Assembly: GCA_018971525.1 (NCBI GenBank) | Contig: JAGXAR010000029.1 | Location: forward strand, 1-41,988 | Direction of reading: 5' to 3' | Length of the DNA stretch: 41,988 nt | Source of the DNA: Nitrospirota bacterium | Lineage (GTDB): Bacteria > Nitrospirota > Nitrospiria > Nitrospirales > Nitrospiraceae | Part shown: positions 7,433 through 16,722 of the stretch, piece by piece | Position numbering within the stretch: the stretch's first letter is position 1 | Layout of the letters: every line of letters begins with the position of its first letter | Made by a program: the position numbers and the translations under genes | The notes under the pieces: model-generated | Database searches by the model: none | Seen by the model: only the letters and a program-made list of their open reading frames with translations | What the model was told of the DNA's origin: nothing

Positions 7433-9859
7433 ATGTTCGAACGATTCACGGACAAGGGTCGAAAGATCATCATCCTCGCACGGGAAGAGGCTGAGCGTCA
7501 TCAAAACGACTATCTCGGAACTGAGCATCTCGTCTTGGCTATTCTCCGTGAATCCGATGGGATTGCCTTGATGATCTTAAAAAAGATGGGACTCTCGACC
7601 GAACAAATCCGCTTGGAAATTGAGCGGAATTTGCCGGGAGGAGGGACCACGATGACCTTTGGGGAAATCCCATTCAGCCCCCGGGTCAAGAAGGTCATCG
7701 AATACGGGGTTGAAGAAGCCCGTCTCCTTGGGCACAATCATATCGGCAGCGAACACCTCTTATTGGGCCTCCTCCGAGAAGAGGAGGGGATCGGAGGAAA
7801 GATCCTCCGTAGCTTAGGCGCCAATCTCCTGACCGCCCGACAATTGACTGTGACATTCTTGCGGAAGTCTGCACCGCGTGAGCGCGACCGCAAGAGCAAT
7901 ACTCCGGCACTCGATGAGTTCGGTCGGGACCTGACTCAGCTTGCACAGGAAGGGCATCTGGATCCCGTCATCGGCCGAGCCGACGAAATCGAGCGGGTGC
8001 TTCAGATTTTGAGCCGCCGTTCGAAAAACAATCCCGTGCTCATCGGGGAAGCCGGCGTCGGCAAGACCGCCATTGTGGAAGGTCTTGCCCAACGGATCAT
8101 CCAGTCCGAAGTTCCCGATAATCTTCTTTCACGCCGCGTCATTGCGCTCGACCTCGGTTCTCTGGTGGCAGGGACGAAATATCGCGGCCAATTCGAGGAG
8201 CGGTTGAAGGTCGTGATGAAGGAGATCGTCCAGGCCGGAAACATCATCATCTTCATCGATGAACTCCATACATTGGTGGGAGCAGGGGCGGCAGAAGGAT
8301 CGATTGATGCCTCCAACATGCTCAAGCCCGCACTATCGCGCGGCGAAATTCAGTGTATCGGTGCCACGACTCTCGATGAATATCGAAAGCATATTGAGAA
8401 AGACGGAGCCCTCAAGCGACGGTTCCAACCGATTCACGTCCAGCCGCCGAGCATCGAAGAAACAGTCTTGATCATCCAAGGGCTTCGCGATCGGTACGAA
8501 GAACATCATGGCGTCGAAATTTCCGAGGAGGCCATCCTCGAAGCGGTCAAGCTGTCCGATCGATACATCAGCGACCGCTTTCTCCCCGACAAGGCCATCG
8601 ATTTGATCGACGAGACTGGGTCACGGGCAAAATTGCAGACGTATGCGCTGCCGTCGGACCTGAAGGCGATGGAGCAAGAGCTGAAGAAAGTCTCTCGCGA
8701 AAAGGAACTGGCCATCTCGATGCAGAATTTCGAGGAGGCTGTCCGCCATCGCGAGGAAGAAGAACGGCTGCGTAAACTCCTTGATGAATCTAAGCGCGAG
8801 TGGAAAAAGAATCAGGAAAAGAACAAGCCGACGATCGGAAAAGAAGACGTGGCTTATGTTGTCTCCAAGATGACGGGCATTCCGCTCTTCAAGCTCGAAG
8901 AAGAAGAGTCGAACAAACTGCTGCGCATGGAGGAATTTCTCCATAAACGCGTGGTCGGTCAGAACGAAGCGATCTCAGCCGTGGCCCGGGCCATTCGGCG
9001 GTCACGTGCCGGCCTAAAGGAAGCGCGGAAGCCTATCGGGTCCTTTATCTTCCTAGGACCCACCGGGGTTGGGAAAACCGAGCTGGCGAGAACGTTAGCT
9101 GAGTTTCTCTTCAATAGTGAAGATTCACTCATTCGGATCGATATGTCCGAATATCAGGAAAAGTTCACGAGCTCGCGACTCTTCGGAGCCCCTCCTGGGT
9201 ATGTGGGATACGAAGAAGGCGGCCAATTGACTGAACGGGTCCGGCGTCGGCCCTATTCAGTGGTCCTGTTCGACGAAATCGAAAAGGCCCATCCTGATGT
9301 GTTCAATATCCTCTTGCAGGTCTTGGACGACGGGGTACTGACTGATAGCCTCGGACGCAAAGTGGACTTCAAGAATTGCGTCATCATCATGACCTCCAAT
9401 ATCGGGACCAAGATGATCCAGAAGGGGGTCTCGCTCGGATTCCAGAGCACGGAAGGCGATCAAGAGCGCCACAAGAAGGAAGAAGTATTGGGAGAATTGC
9501 GCCGCTCGTTCAGCCCGGAGTTTCTGAACCGGATCGACGAGATCGTGGTCTTCCATCAATTAGACAAAACGCATCTCTACAATATCCTCGACATCCTCTT
9601 GGGTGAACTCAACCTTCGTCTCCTCGACAAGGGTGTGGAGCTTGAGGTCGATGATGACGTGAAGCAGTGGTTGATTAAAGAAGGCTACGAACCGCTCTAC
9701 GGAGCTCGACCGATGCGCCGGACGATTCAGCGCGCGATCGGCGATCCACTCTCCGAAGAGATGATCAAAGGACGGTTCAAGGAATGCCGAAAGATCCGCG
9801 TAGTGCTTCGCGATGGCGCTCCGGCATTCATCGAGCAGGAGGCCATGGCTGGCGTCTAA
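7433..9859 (+). CDS. clpC: ATP-dependent Clp protease ATPase subunit ClpC
   Basis: A AAA+ unfoldase that feeds substrates to the ClpP peptidase. The 808 residues show the ClpC order: two Clp N-terminal repeats (about 1-70 and 80-145), AAA domain 1 with Walker A GEAGVGKT (205-212) and Walker [11 protein letters not shown], a UVR-like coiled linker between the AAA domains (around 410-460, rich in Glu/Arg), then AAA domain 2 with Walker A GPTGVGKT (542-549), Walker [12 protein letters not shown] and the C-terminal D2-small domain. The linker is short, as in ClpC rather than ClpB. It has its own promoter and ends at a 19 bp hairpin. No ClpP, McsA/McsB or CtsR gene lies nearby. Confidence 0.95.
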   Translation: MFERFTDKGRKIIILAREEAERHQNDYLGTEHLVLAILRESDGIALMILKKMGLSTEQIRLEIERNLPGGGTTMTFGEIPFSPRVKKVIEYGVEEARLLGHNHIGSEHLLLGLLREEEGIGGKILRSLGANLLTARQLTVTFLRKSAPRERDRKSNTPALDEFGRDLTQLAQEGHLDPVIGRADEIERVLQILSRRSKNNPVLIGEAGVGKTAIVEGLAQRIIQSEVPDNLLSRRVIALDLGSLVAGTKYRGQFEERLKVVMKEIVQAGNIIIFIDELHTLVGAGAAEGSIDASNMLKPALSRGEIQCIGATTLDEYRKHIEKDGALKRRFQPIHVQPPSIEETVLIIQGLRDRYEEHHGVEISEEAILEAVKLSDRYISDRFLPDKAIDLIDETGSRAKLQTYALPSDLKAMEQELKKVSREKELAISMQNFEEAVRHREEEERLRKLLDESKREWKKNQEKNKPTIGKEDVAYVVSKMTGIPLFKLEEEESNKLLRMEEFLHKRVVGQNEAISAVARAIRRSRAGLKEARKPIGSFIFLGPTGVGKTELARTLAEFLFNSEDSLIRIDMSEYQEKFTSSRLFGAPPGYVGYEEGGQLTERVRRRPYSVVLFDEIEKAHPDVFNILLQVLDDGVLTDSLGRKVDFKNCVIIMTSNIGTKMIQKGVSLGFQSTEGDQERHKKEEVLGELRRSFSPEFLNRIDEIVVFHQLDKTHLYNILDILLGELNLRLLDKGVELEVDDDVKQWLIKEGYEPLYGARPMRRTIQRAIGDPLSEEMIKGRFKECRKIRVVLRDGAPAFIEQEAMAGV

Positions 9860-9901
9860 TGTCCCAGCCCTGTATCTGTGCACCGCCATCGGATAGAGAG
9901 T

Positions 9902-9946
9902 ATGACACGGCCCTTGTGGCGCTAGCGGCCACAAGGGCCGTGTCAT
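9902..9946. terminator. 19 bp perfect hairpin between clpC and tsaD
   Basis: Bases 9902-9920 pair perfectly with 9928-9946 around a 7-base loop (GCTAGCG), a very stable stem starting 42 bases after the clpC stop. It is not followed by a long T run (only TTGG), so it may act as a terminator, an mRNA-end stabiliser or an attenuating structure. As a palindrome it works on both strands. Confidence 0.65.
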
Positions 9947-10013
9947 TTGGCCTCTCTCATTGAACGACTCATATTTCGTCGGCCTATGTCTTCGCGTGAG
10001 AGACAAAGATTTC

Positions 10014-11075
10014 ATGGTTACGACCGCTGAACAGCCCACTGCCGCCTGGATACCAGGGCCCATCCTTGGCATCGAGACGTCGTGTGATGAAACAGCGGCA
10101 TCGGTGCTTGCAGAAGACGGCGCCGTCCTCTCGAACATTATTACGTCACAGCATGCCGTTCATCAGCGCTTCGGTGGCGTCGTTCCCGAACTCGCCTCCC
10201 GTGCCCACATTGAATCGATTGAAGATGTCTCCGCTGAGGCGCTGCAACAAGCCGGTCTCTCATGGACGGACCTTACTGGAATTGCCGTCACTCAGGGACC
10301 CGGCCTGGCCGGCGCTCTGCTTGTGGGCGTCAACTTTGCAAAAGCACTTGCCTATGCGTTGAACATTCCAGTGGTCGGCGTGAGCCATCTCGAAGGCCAC
10401 ATCGCCTCCGCCTGGTTGCAAGACCCAGCGTTTCCATTACCGTGCGTGGTCCTGGTTGTATCCGGCGGACATACTCATCTTTATTACAAGGCGCCTAGCG
10501 GTCTCTGCCGACTCCTTGGCGCGACCAGAGACGATGCGGCAGGGGAGGCCTTTGACAAAGGCGCTCAAATGCTAGGGCTGGAATATCCGGGAGGACCGTC
10601 ACTCGATCGCTTAGCTCAACAGGGAAACCGAGACTCCATTGCCTTTCCAAGATCCTATCTGAAGAAAGGGAGTCTTGACTTTAGTTTTAGCGGTTTAAAA
10701 ACGGCCTTGCTTTACACACTTCAAGCAATACCTGAGCAATTTCGAGCGCAACGAGCTGCCGACTTCGCAGCCAGCTATCAGGAGGCCATCGTCACAGTCT
10801 TGGTTGATAAAGCCTTTGCCGCAGCCCGGTCAGCTGGGGCTCCTGCGTTGGCCGTCGTCGGAGGGGTTTCTGCGAATTCTCGGTTGCGTATGCTGCTCCA
10901 GCAACGAGCAGCATCCGAAAACATGCGATTGAGCCTCCCCTCGTTAGCCTATTGTACGGACAACGCCGCTATGATTGCGGCGGCAGGGAGGCAGACTCTT
11001 CGCTTCGGGCACCGCGCTACCCTGGACCTGGATGCCCAAGCCTCGATGATGTCACCATTCGCACATGCGATCTAA
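10014..11075 (+). CDS. tsaD: tRNA N6-threonylcarbamoyladenosine transferase TsaD
   Basis: Transfers the threonylcarbamoyl group to A37 of ANN-decoding tRNAs, working with TsaB and TsaE; ASKHA fold, cytoplasmic. Conserved features: GIETSCDETAAS (19-30), the metal-binding pair His125/His129 in HLEGH, VSGGHTHL, and FDKGAQMLGLEYPGG. From ATG 10014 the product is 353 residues, near the usual 340; a TTG at 9960 would add 18 unsupported residues. The Shine-Dalgarno match is weak at either start. It is followed by hflX, whose start is unclear. Confidence 0.92.
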   Translation: MVTTAEQPTAAWIPGPILGIETSCDETAASVLAEDGAVLSNIITSQHAVHQRFGGVVPELASRAHIESIEDVSAEALQQAGLSWTDLTGIAVTQGPGLAGALLVGVNFAKALAYALNIPVVGVSHLEGHIASAWLQDPAFPLPCVVLVVSGGHTHLYYKAPSGLCRLLGATRDDAAGEAFDKGAQMLGLEYPGGPSLDRLAQQGNRDSIAFPRSYLKKGSLDFSFSGLKTALLYTLQAIPEQFRAQRAADFAASYQEAIVTVLVDKAFAAARSAGAPALAVVGGVSANSRLRMLLQQRAASENMRLSLPSLAYCTDNAAMIAAAGRQTLRFGHRATLDLDAQASMMSPFAHAI

Positions 11076-11104
11076 CCACCGATTATTATAAGGACACGAC
11101 GCCC

Positions 11105-12790
11105 ATTCCTGGAATTCACGGACAGATCCTTGGGCTCCGCGCCAGCCAGCTCGCAATGCTTGAGCGGCTGTATCGCCGACGCATGCCCGTGGATGAGGTT
11201 CTCTCATCTGAAGCGGCAAAAACCCTCGCACAGTTTACACACGAGATTCGCCGTTCGATCGGCCTGGTCATCACGAGGCGCGGAGCCGTGCAAGACGTCC
11301 TCGTCGGGGCCGGCACCGAGCCTTCGCCAACGACTCTGGCCACGTTTCGTGCAAGTCCGCGATCCCTGAGAGGCCTTCGGCTGATCCGCTCAAACCTGAA
11401 GGAAGAACCGCTCAGCCAAGAAGACCTCACCATGCTGGGTCTGCTCCGACTCGATATGATCGGAACGTTGGCCGTCACACCCAAGGGCGAGCCAGGATTG
11501 CTCTCCCTGGCCCATCTCAATCCACCCAATCCTCAGGGGCAGTTGTATACGCTGCTGAAGCCCACTCTGGTTCATCAATGCCCGGTGGATTTCGGGACAT
11601 TCATTCGTGAGCTGGAGTCAGACCTCCAGCGTCAGAGCGGGGCTCACACGATGGCCCAGAGTCAGACCGCCATCCTCGTGAGCGCCTCACCCAAAAGTAA
11701 GACCGAGCAAGAAGAACGACTCGCCGAGTTGGCAGAACTGGCCTCCTCCGCAGACCTCACGGTGATTGACCGTTTGGTGCAACGTACACAGAGCGGCCAT
11801 CACCGGTTTCAATTGGGCAGCGGCAAACTCAAAGACGTGCTGATGCAAGCCATGCAAAAGGGCGCAGACCTGCTCATCTTCGATCAAGATTTGGCTCCTG
11901 CGCAGCTGCGTGCCATTGCGGAGATCACCGACCTCACCGTCATCGATCGGACCCAGCTGATTCTCGACATCTTTGCGCAACGAGCACATAGCCGAGAAGG
12001 CAAGGTGCAAGTCGAGTTGGCGCAACTTCGTTATCTGCTTCCCCGTCTCTCCGGTCAGGGAACGAGCCTCTCGCGCTTGGGCGGAGGCATTGGCAGCAGA
12101 GGTCCCGGTGAAACGAAGCTTGAAACGGACCGCCGTCGCATCAGGGAGCGCATCGACTATTTGGATCGAGAGATCGAGGGATTTGCCCGTCATCAAGACC
12201 AACGCCGCTCGCGCCGCGTCCGACAGGCCTTCCCAGTCCTGTCCATCGTGGGCTATACGAACGCCGGCAAGTCGACATTGCTTAACGTCTTAACGAAGAG
12301 TCAGGTGAGCGCGGCTCCACGCGTCTTTGAAACGCTCGACACCACCAGCCGTCAACTGCGTTTGCCGCATGGCAGGGAAGTCATCATCACCGACACGGTA
12401 GGGTTTATTCGCGACCTTCCCAAAGATCTTCTCGCCGCCTTCAGAACGACATTGGAGGAATTGCGCGATGCCGACCTCCTCCTGCATGTGGTCGATGCGG
12501 GAGCGAAAGATCTGGACGCCCATATCGCAGCGGTCGACACCGTGCTCCAAAGCCTCACCCTCGATCAGCTTCCACGGGTCCTGGTCTTCAATAAGTGCGA
12601 CCAACTTCCGGCTGCGCAATCGGAGGCCCTGTGTCGACGCTACGGCGCAATCGGGATTTCGGCTCTGGATCCGGAGACGTTACCCCCACTGATCCAGCAC
12701 CTCGAAGAGCGGTTGGGCGCGCTCGTCCCGGCGGATGACTCCTCCCCGAATTCATCGCCCCCGACTCGCCCGCTTGCATCTCGTCCCTAA
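11105..12790 (+). CDS. hflX: ribosome-associated GTPase HflX
   Basis: A GTPase that rescues or splits stalled ribosomes, mainly under stress. G-domain motifs: GYTNAGKST (383-391 from 11105), DTVGF and NKCD; the glycine-rich linker SRLGGGIGSRGPGE precedes it. There is an extra N-terminal domain, as in delta-proteobacterial-type HflX. The start is the odd point. The conserved-looking IHGQILGLRASQ begins at 11114, yet the only ATG/GTG/TTG codons in frame are a TTG at 10952, deep in tsaD with no ribosome site, and an ATG at 11156, downstream of that segment. An ATT at 11105 lies 10 bases after AAGGA (11090-11094), so I mark it as a possible non-standard start, giving 561 residues. The function call is firm; the 5' end is not. 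Confidence 0.85.
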   Translation: MPGIHGQILGLRASQLAMLERLYRRRMPVDEVLSSEAAKTLAQFTHEIRRSIGLVITRRGAVQDVLVGAGTEPSPTTLATFRASPRSLRGLRLIRSNLKEEPLSQEDLTMLGLLRLDMIGTLAVTPKGEPGLLSLAHLNPPNPQGQLYTLLKPTLVHQCPVDFGTFIRELESDLQRQSGAHTMAQSQTAILVSASPKSKTEQEERLAELAELASSADLTVIDRLVQRTQSGHHRFQLGSGKLKDVLMQAMQKGADLLIFDQDLAPAQLRAIAEITDLTVIDRTQLILDIFAQRAHSREGKVQVELAQLRYLLPRLSGQGTSLSRLGGGIGSRGPGETKLETDRRRIRERIDYLDREIEGFARHQDQRRSRRVRQAFPVLSIVGYTNAGKSTLLNVLTKSQVSAAPRVFETLDTTSRQLRLPHGREVIITDTVGFIRDLPKDLLAAFRTTLEELRDADLLLHVVDAGAKDLDAHIAAVDTVLQSLTLDQLPRVLVFNKCDQLPAAQSEALCRRYGAIGISALDPETLPPLIQHLEERLGALVPADDSSPNSSPPTRPLASRP

Positions 12791-12815
12791 CTCGCTGCAC
12801 AATCGACCCTCGCTG

Positions 12816-13487
12816 ATGCCACCCATGACTACGAAATCTTTACCATCCTTGGATCGTCAAGAACGCCTCCGCGCGATAGCAAAAGCCCTCCAGCGCACGA
12901 TTCTAAACCCGAAGATGGAACTCGACCATCGATCCCCTTGGGAGTTGCTCGTGGCCACGATCCTCTCCGCGCAATGTACTGATCAGCGAGTCAACCAAGT
13001 CACGCCAGCGCTCTTTCGGCGTTATCGAGGACCAGCAGAGCTGGCTGCAGCCAACCTGCCGGAACTCGAACAACTCATTCGCTCGACCGGCTTCTTTAAA
13101 AGTAAGGCCAAGCATCTCGTTGCCTGCGGCAAGGCCGTGACCGAACACTTCAACGAACAGGTCCCGCAAACGATGGAGGAATTGGTCACCTTGCCAGGTG
13201 TCGGTAGAAAGACCGCGAATGTCATTCTTGGAAACGCTTTCGGCCAGCCCGGTGTTGTCGTCGATACCCATGTGAAACGCGTGGCCAAGCGACTCGGCCT
13301 GACCAGATCCGACAATCCAGACCGTGTCGAAGAAGACCTGCAGCAGCTCATACCAAAATCCCAGTGGACAGCCGTCTCGCAACGATTGCTGCTACACGGT
13401 CGCCATATCTGTCTTGCAAGAAAACCCCAGTGTCATACCTGTCCGGTCTATCAGCATTGCCCATGGAAAGAGAAAGGCCCTCAATGA
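12816..13487 (+). CDS. nth: endonuclease III (DNA glycosylase/AP lyase)
   Basis: Removes oxidised pyrimidines from DNA and cuts at the abasic site. The 223-residue protein has the helix-hairpin-helix LPGVGRKTA (126-134) with catalytic Lys132, catalytic Asp150 in VVDTHVKR, and the 4Fe-4S cysteines C199, C206, C209 and C215 in C-x6-C-x2-C-x5-C spacing. I chose ATG 12816, the first after the hflX stop; ATG 12825 is equally possible and neither has a strong ribosome site. Its stop overlaps the next start (ATGA at 13484-13487), so yicC translation is probably coupled to it. Confidence 0.93.
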   Translation: MPPMTTKSLPSLDRQERLRAIAKALQRTILNPKMELDHRSPWELLVATILSAQCTDQRVNQVTPALFRRYRGPAELAAANLPELEQLIRSTGFFKSKAKHLVACGKAVTEHFNEQVPQTMEELVTLPGVGRKTANVILGNAFGQPGVVVDTHVKRVAKRLGLTRSDNPDRVEEDLQQLIPKSQWTAVSQRLLLHGRHICLARKPQCHTCPVYQHCPWKEKGPQ

Positions 13488-14362
13488 TTCATAGTATGAC
13501 CGGGTTCGGTCGCCGGCAGGCTCCTTGGCAAGATGGGTCCGTCACGGTCGAAATGCGCTCCGTCAACCATCGCTTTCTTGAAATCGCCTGCCGCCTTCCC
13601 CGGCCATTGAGCCACTTGGAAGACTCATTCAAGAAAGCCATCCAGCAACGCTGTATTCGTGGACGTGTCGACATCACTGTGACGGTCCAAGGGGGCAAAG
13701 GCCGCGCCGGAAGTGTCAATCTTGACCAACCCCTCGCGAAGCAGTACCATGAGGCCCTCCGTACCCTCAAGAAATCCCTGAAGCTGAGCGGCTCCATCGA
13801 TCTTGCGCTCATGGCTGGCCTCCGCGATGTAGTGTCGGTATCGGATCAACCAGCGGAAGACCCGAAGCTGGAAAAGATGGTCAGACAGCTGACCACCCAA
13901 GCACTGAGCGATCTTGATGCCATGCGGACACGCGAAGGGAAGGCCCTGGCAGAGGATATGAGCGCCAGGATTCAGACCCTTCGGGGGCATAAGACGCGTG
14001 TCGCCGCACGGACCCCCTTGCTGGCGCAGGAGGCTTTTGCCAGGATGAAGATCCGTGTTGAGAAGCTGCTGGGATCGGAAATCCCCGATCCCCCCCGGCT
14101 CTATCAGGAATTGGCGGTATTTGCAGATCGTGGCGACATTACGGAAGAAATAGTCAGATTGGACTCGCATATGTTACAGTTTGAAGAGACGCTCAGCCGT
14201 GCAGAATCTGTGGGCAAAACACTCGACTTCCTGCTCCAGGAGATCGGACGTGAAGTCAACACAATCGGCTCAAAGGCCAGCGACGCCGAAATCGCCGGTC
14301 ACGTGGTTCAGATGAAGGCCGAACTGGAACGTATTCGGGAACAGGTCCAGAACGTCGAATGA
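13484..14362 (+). CDS. YicC/YloC-family endoribonuclease-like protein
   Basis: A 292-residue member of the YicC/YloC family; the E. coli member has been described as an endoribonuclease-type protein linked to RNA turnover. It begins with the hallmark MIHSMTGFGR, then VEMRSVNHRFLEI, and ends with the conserved block EETLSRAESVGKTLDFLLQE and IGSKASDAEI. The ATG lies in an ATGA overlap with nth, with AAAGG about 6 bases upstream, and its own stop overlaps the gmk start in the same way. YicC next to gmk, rpoZ and coaBC is a widespread bacterial arrangement. Confidence 0.9.
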   Translation: MIHSMTGFGRRQAPWQDGSVTVEMRSVNHRFLEIACRLPRPLSHLEDSFKKAIQQRCIRGRVDITVTVQGGKGRAGSVNLDQPLAKQYHEALRTLKKSLKLSGSIDLALMAGLRDVVSVSDQPAEDPKLEKMVRQLTTQALSDLDAMRTREGKALAEDMSARIQTLRGHKTRVAARTPLLAQEAFARMKIRVEKLLGSEIPDPPRLYQELAVFADRGDITEEIVRLDSHMLQFEETLSRAESVGKTLDFLLQEIGREVNTIGSKASDAEIAGHVVQMKAELERIREQVQNVE

Positions 14363-15069
14363 ACTCCATCACCCCGACAAACTCCACGACGCCGGTGTGC
14401 AGTCAACCGAGGTCCTCGACGGATCGACGGGGGATACTCTTCATTATCTCCGCCCCATCGGGGACGGGGAAAACCACGCTTTGCAAGCAGCTCACGACGA
14501 ACCTGCCAGGCCTGTGGCATTCAGTTTCCTATACCACCAGGAAGCCGCGGCCAGGTGAAGAGCATGGGCGCGAATACTACTTCATCGAAGAGCAGAAATT
14601 CCAAGAGATGATCGCGCGAAACGAATTCCTCGAGTGGGCCCGTGTGTACGGTCATCTCTACGGCACGCCGTGGAAATCGCTGACCGAAAAAATCGATTAT
14701 GGGATCGATGTGCTGCTGGAGATCGACGTGCAAGGGGCCATGCAGGTTAAGAAGCGATTCGAGGATTCGGTCTCGATCTTTATTCTTCCACCCTCGATGA
14801 CCGTGCTCCGGTCCCGTCTCCAAACCCGAGCATCCGATACACCGGAAGAGATTCAACGGCGATTGCACAAAGTGAAAGAAGAGGTGTGGAGCTACCGAGA
14901 ATACGCCTATATCGTCCGAAACGAAGACCTAGGGCGGTCGCTTCGCGATCTCGAAAGCATCTTCTGGTCAGAACGCTTGAAGACGAAACGATTGAACATG
15001 ACGTGGCTCGAACACAATTTCATTCTTGACGATGACCAAAAAACAGGAGATCGGAAAGATCTTCCTTAA
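14359..15069 (+). CDS. gmk: guanylate kinase
   Basis: Phosphorylates GMP to GDP with ATP in the cytoplasm. The 236-residue protein has the P-loop APSGTGKTT (32-40), the GMP-binding region SYTTRKPRPGEEHGREYYF (19 residues) and the DVQGAMQVK segment. About 24 residues precede the fold, and a charged tail (about residues 215-236) extends past the usual end. Translation should be coupled to yicC through ATGA at 14359-14362. Next gene is rpoZ, 20 bases downstream. Confidence 0.95.
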   Translation: MNSITPTNSTTPVCSQPRSSTDRRGILFIISAPSGTGKTTLCKQLTTNLPGLWHSVSYTTRKPRPGEEHGREYYFIEEQKFQEMIARNEFLEWARVYGHLYGTPWKSLTEKIDYGIDVLLEIDVQGAMQVKKRFEDSVSIFILPPSMTVLRSRLQTRASDTPEEIQRRLHKVKEEVWSYREYAYIVRNEDLGRSLRDLESIFWSERLKTKRLNMTWLEHNFILDDDQKTGDRKDLP

Positions 15070-15089
15070 CCTAAAGGAGTACCGGGCCC

Positions 15090-15446
15090 ATGATCGACAT
15101 GTTGAGACTCTTGCCCCAATATACCGCAGGTGAATTTGACTCACGCCATCGGCTGGCGATCATCGCAGCCCAGCGGGCGAAGCACATCCTGCAAGGGTCA
15201 CGTCATAGCGCCTCGCGCTTCCACAAAGAAACAACCATTGCCCTCGATGAAGTCCTCCGTGGACAAATCAAATATCTCGTCGGAGAAGAAGCGCGGAACG
15301 CGATGAAAGAAGCGAAGCGCGGCAAGGAAGGCGAAATGGAGCGCATTGCGATGATGACCGGCGACGACGCGAAGGAGATCAAAAAAGAGCTGAGCGTCTA
15401 CGTCGACGATACCCCGAAGCCGGTGGTGGTTGAGAGCGAGGAGTAA
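15090..15446 (+). CDS. rpoZ: RNA polymerase omega subunit
   Basis: The small subunit that helps assemble beta' into RNA polymerase. The 118-residue protein has the omega core SRHRLAIIAAQRAKHIL (17-33), then KETTIALDEVLRGQIKY, followed by a charged, Lys/Glu-rich tail longer than in E. coli (91 residues). AAAGGAG (15073-15079) precedes the ATG by 10 bases. The neighbours gmk and coaBC support the call. The gene's end holds the GAGGAG ribosome site for coaBC. Confidence 0.88.
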   Translation: MIDMLRLLPQYTAGEFDSRHRLAIIAAQRAKHILQGSRHSASRFHKETTIALDEVLRGQIKYLVGEEARNAMKEAKRGKEGEMERIAMMTGDDAKEIKKELSVYVDDTPKPVVVESEE

Positions 15447-15453
15447 TCAATTG

Positions 15454-16716
15454 GTGAGGATCTTTGGCTCCACAGGGCCGACGTTGACCCGCAAGCGGAT
15501 CGTGCTCGGCGTGACCGGCAGCATCGCAGCCTATAAGGCTGTTTCGTTGCTCCGAGCCTTGGTCCGTGATGGAGCGATCGTACAAGTCGTGATGACGCAA
15601 TCGGCCATGAAGTTCGTTACCCCGCTGACATTTGAAGTCCTCTCCGGCCATCCCGTCTCGACGGAAGTGTTCGAGGCACATCAGGAGATGAAACACTTGT
15701 CGTTGCCCGAACAGGCAGATGCCATTGTCATTGCGCCGGCTACGGCCAATTGTATTGCCAAGGCAGCGCTGGGCATGGGGGACGATTTACTCTCGACCAT
15801 GCTCCTCACGTCGCAGTGTCCGCTGATTGTGGCCCCTGCCATGGACGGCGGGATGTGGACCCATCCATCTGTCATAGAACACGTAGGGACGTTGCGCGCG
15901 CGAGGAGCGATCGTGCTAGATCCTGAAGAGGGTCCTCTTGCTTCCGGACGGATCGGCCATGGCCGCCTGGCAGAGGAAACCACAATCCTGGAAGCGATTC
16001 AGACAGCGCTGGCTCCACGTCGCGATTGGCAAGGGCAGCGCATTCTGGTTTCAGCGGGCCCGACTCAAGAGCCGATCGATCCGGTACGCTTCATTTCAAA
16101 CCGCTCCTCCGGCAAAATGGGTTATGCCATTGCAGAGGCCGCCCAGGCGAGAGGAGCCCAGGTGGTCCTCGTCACCGGTCCCACAGCCGTGCCAATTCCG
16201 AGAGGAGTCGAGGTCGTCTCGGTAGATACGGCTGAAGAAATGACGAAGGCGATGTCCACGCGCCTTGCATGGTCCACAGCTGTAATCATGGCCGCCGCCG
16301 TCGCAGATTTTCGTCCTATGCATCCTGTCTCACAGAAAATAAAGAAACAGGGACGAAGCGAACAGACTCTTCACCTCGAACGAACCACAGATATCCTGGC
16401 CTCCTTATCTGCTCAACGGACCACGCAACTCATGGTTGGCTTTGCCGCGGAGACCAATGATCTGATCGCCCATGCGCAAGACAAACTGACGGCGAAAGGG
16501 CTCGACCTCATCGTAGCGAACGATGTCACCACAGAAGGGGCGGGATTCGGCAGCGATCAGAATGCAGCCACATTGATCGACAGGCAGGGAGGCCTGACAG
16601 AGCTCCCGCTGATGCCAAAGCGAGCACTGGCCGACGCGATCCTGAACCGGGCGCATGAACTGCTTCAGAGCAGACAATCCCACCAGGCCCCCACGCCAAT
16701 TGCGGGAGGACGCTAG
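15454..16716 (+). CDS. coaBC: bifunctional phosphopantothenoylcysteine decarboxylase / phosphopantothenate-cysteine ligase
   Basis: Catalyses two steps of coenzyme A synthesis: joins cysteine to 4'-phosphopantothenate, then decarboxylates the product. The N-terminal flavoprotein (CoaC) half has the TGSIAAYKA FMN loop, the catalytic His in MKHLSL and the substrate clamp PAMDGGMW; the usual motif is PAMN, so Asp131 replaces the common Asn. The C-terminal CoaB half shows SAGPTQEPIDPVRF, the SNRSSGKMG signature, AAVADFRP and ANDVT. I chose GTG 15454, 10 bases after GAGGAG (15438-15443); TTG 15451 is equally plausible. It starts 7 bases after the rpoZ stop. Confidence 0.92.
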   Translation: MRIFGSTGPTLTRKRIVLGVTGSIAAYKAVSLLRALVRDGAIVQVVMTQSAMKFVTPLTFEVLSGHPVSTEVFEAHQEMKHLSLPEQADAIVIAPATANCIAKAALGMGDDLLSTMLLTSQCPLIVAPAMDGGMWTHPSVIEHVGTLRARGAIVLDPEEGPLASGRIGHGRLAEETTILEAIQTALAPRRDWQGQRILVSAGPTQEPIDPVRFISNRSSGKMGYAIAEAAQARGAQVVLVTGPTAVPIPRGVEVVSVDTAEEMTKAMSTRLAWSTAVIMAAAVADFRPMHPVSQKIKKQGRSEQTLHLERTTDILASLSAQRTTQLMVGFAAETNDLIAHAQDKLTAKGLDLIVANDVTTEGAGFGSDQNAATLIDRQGGLTELPLMPKRALADAILNRAHELLQSRQSHQAPTPIAGGR

Positions 16717-16722
16717 CAGCCC

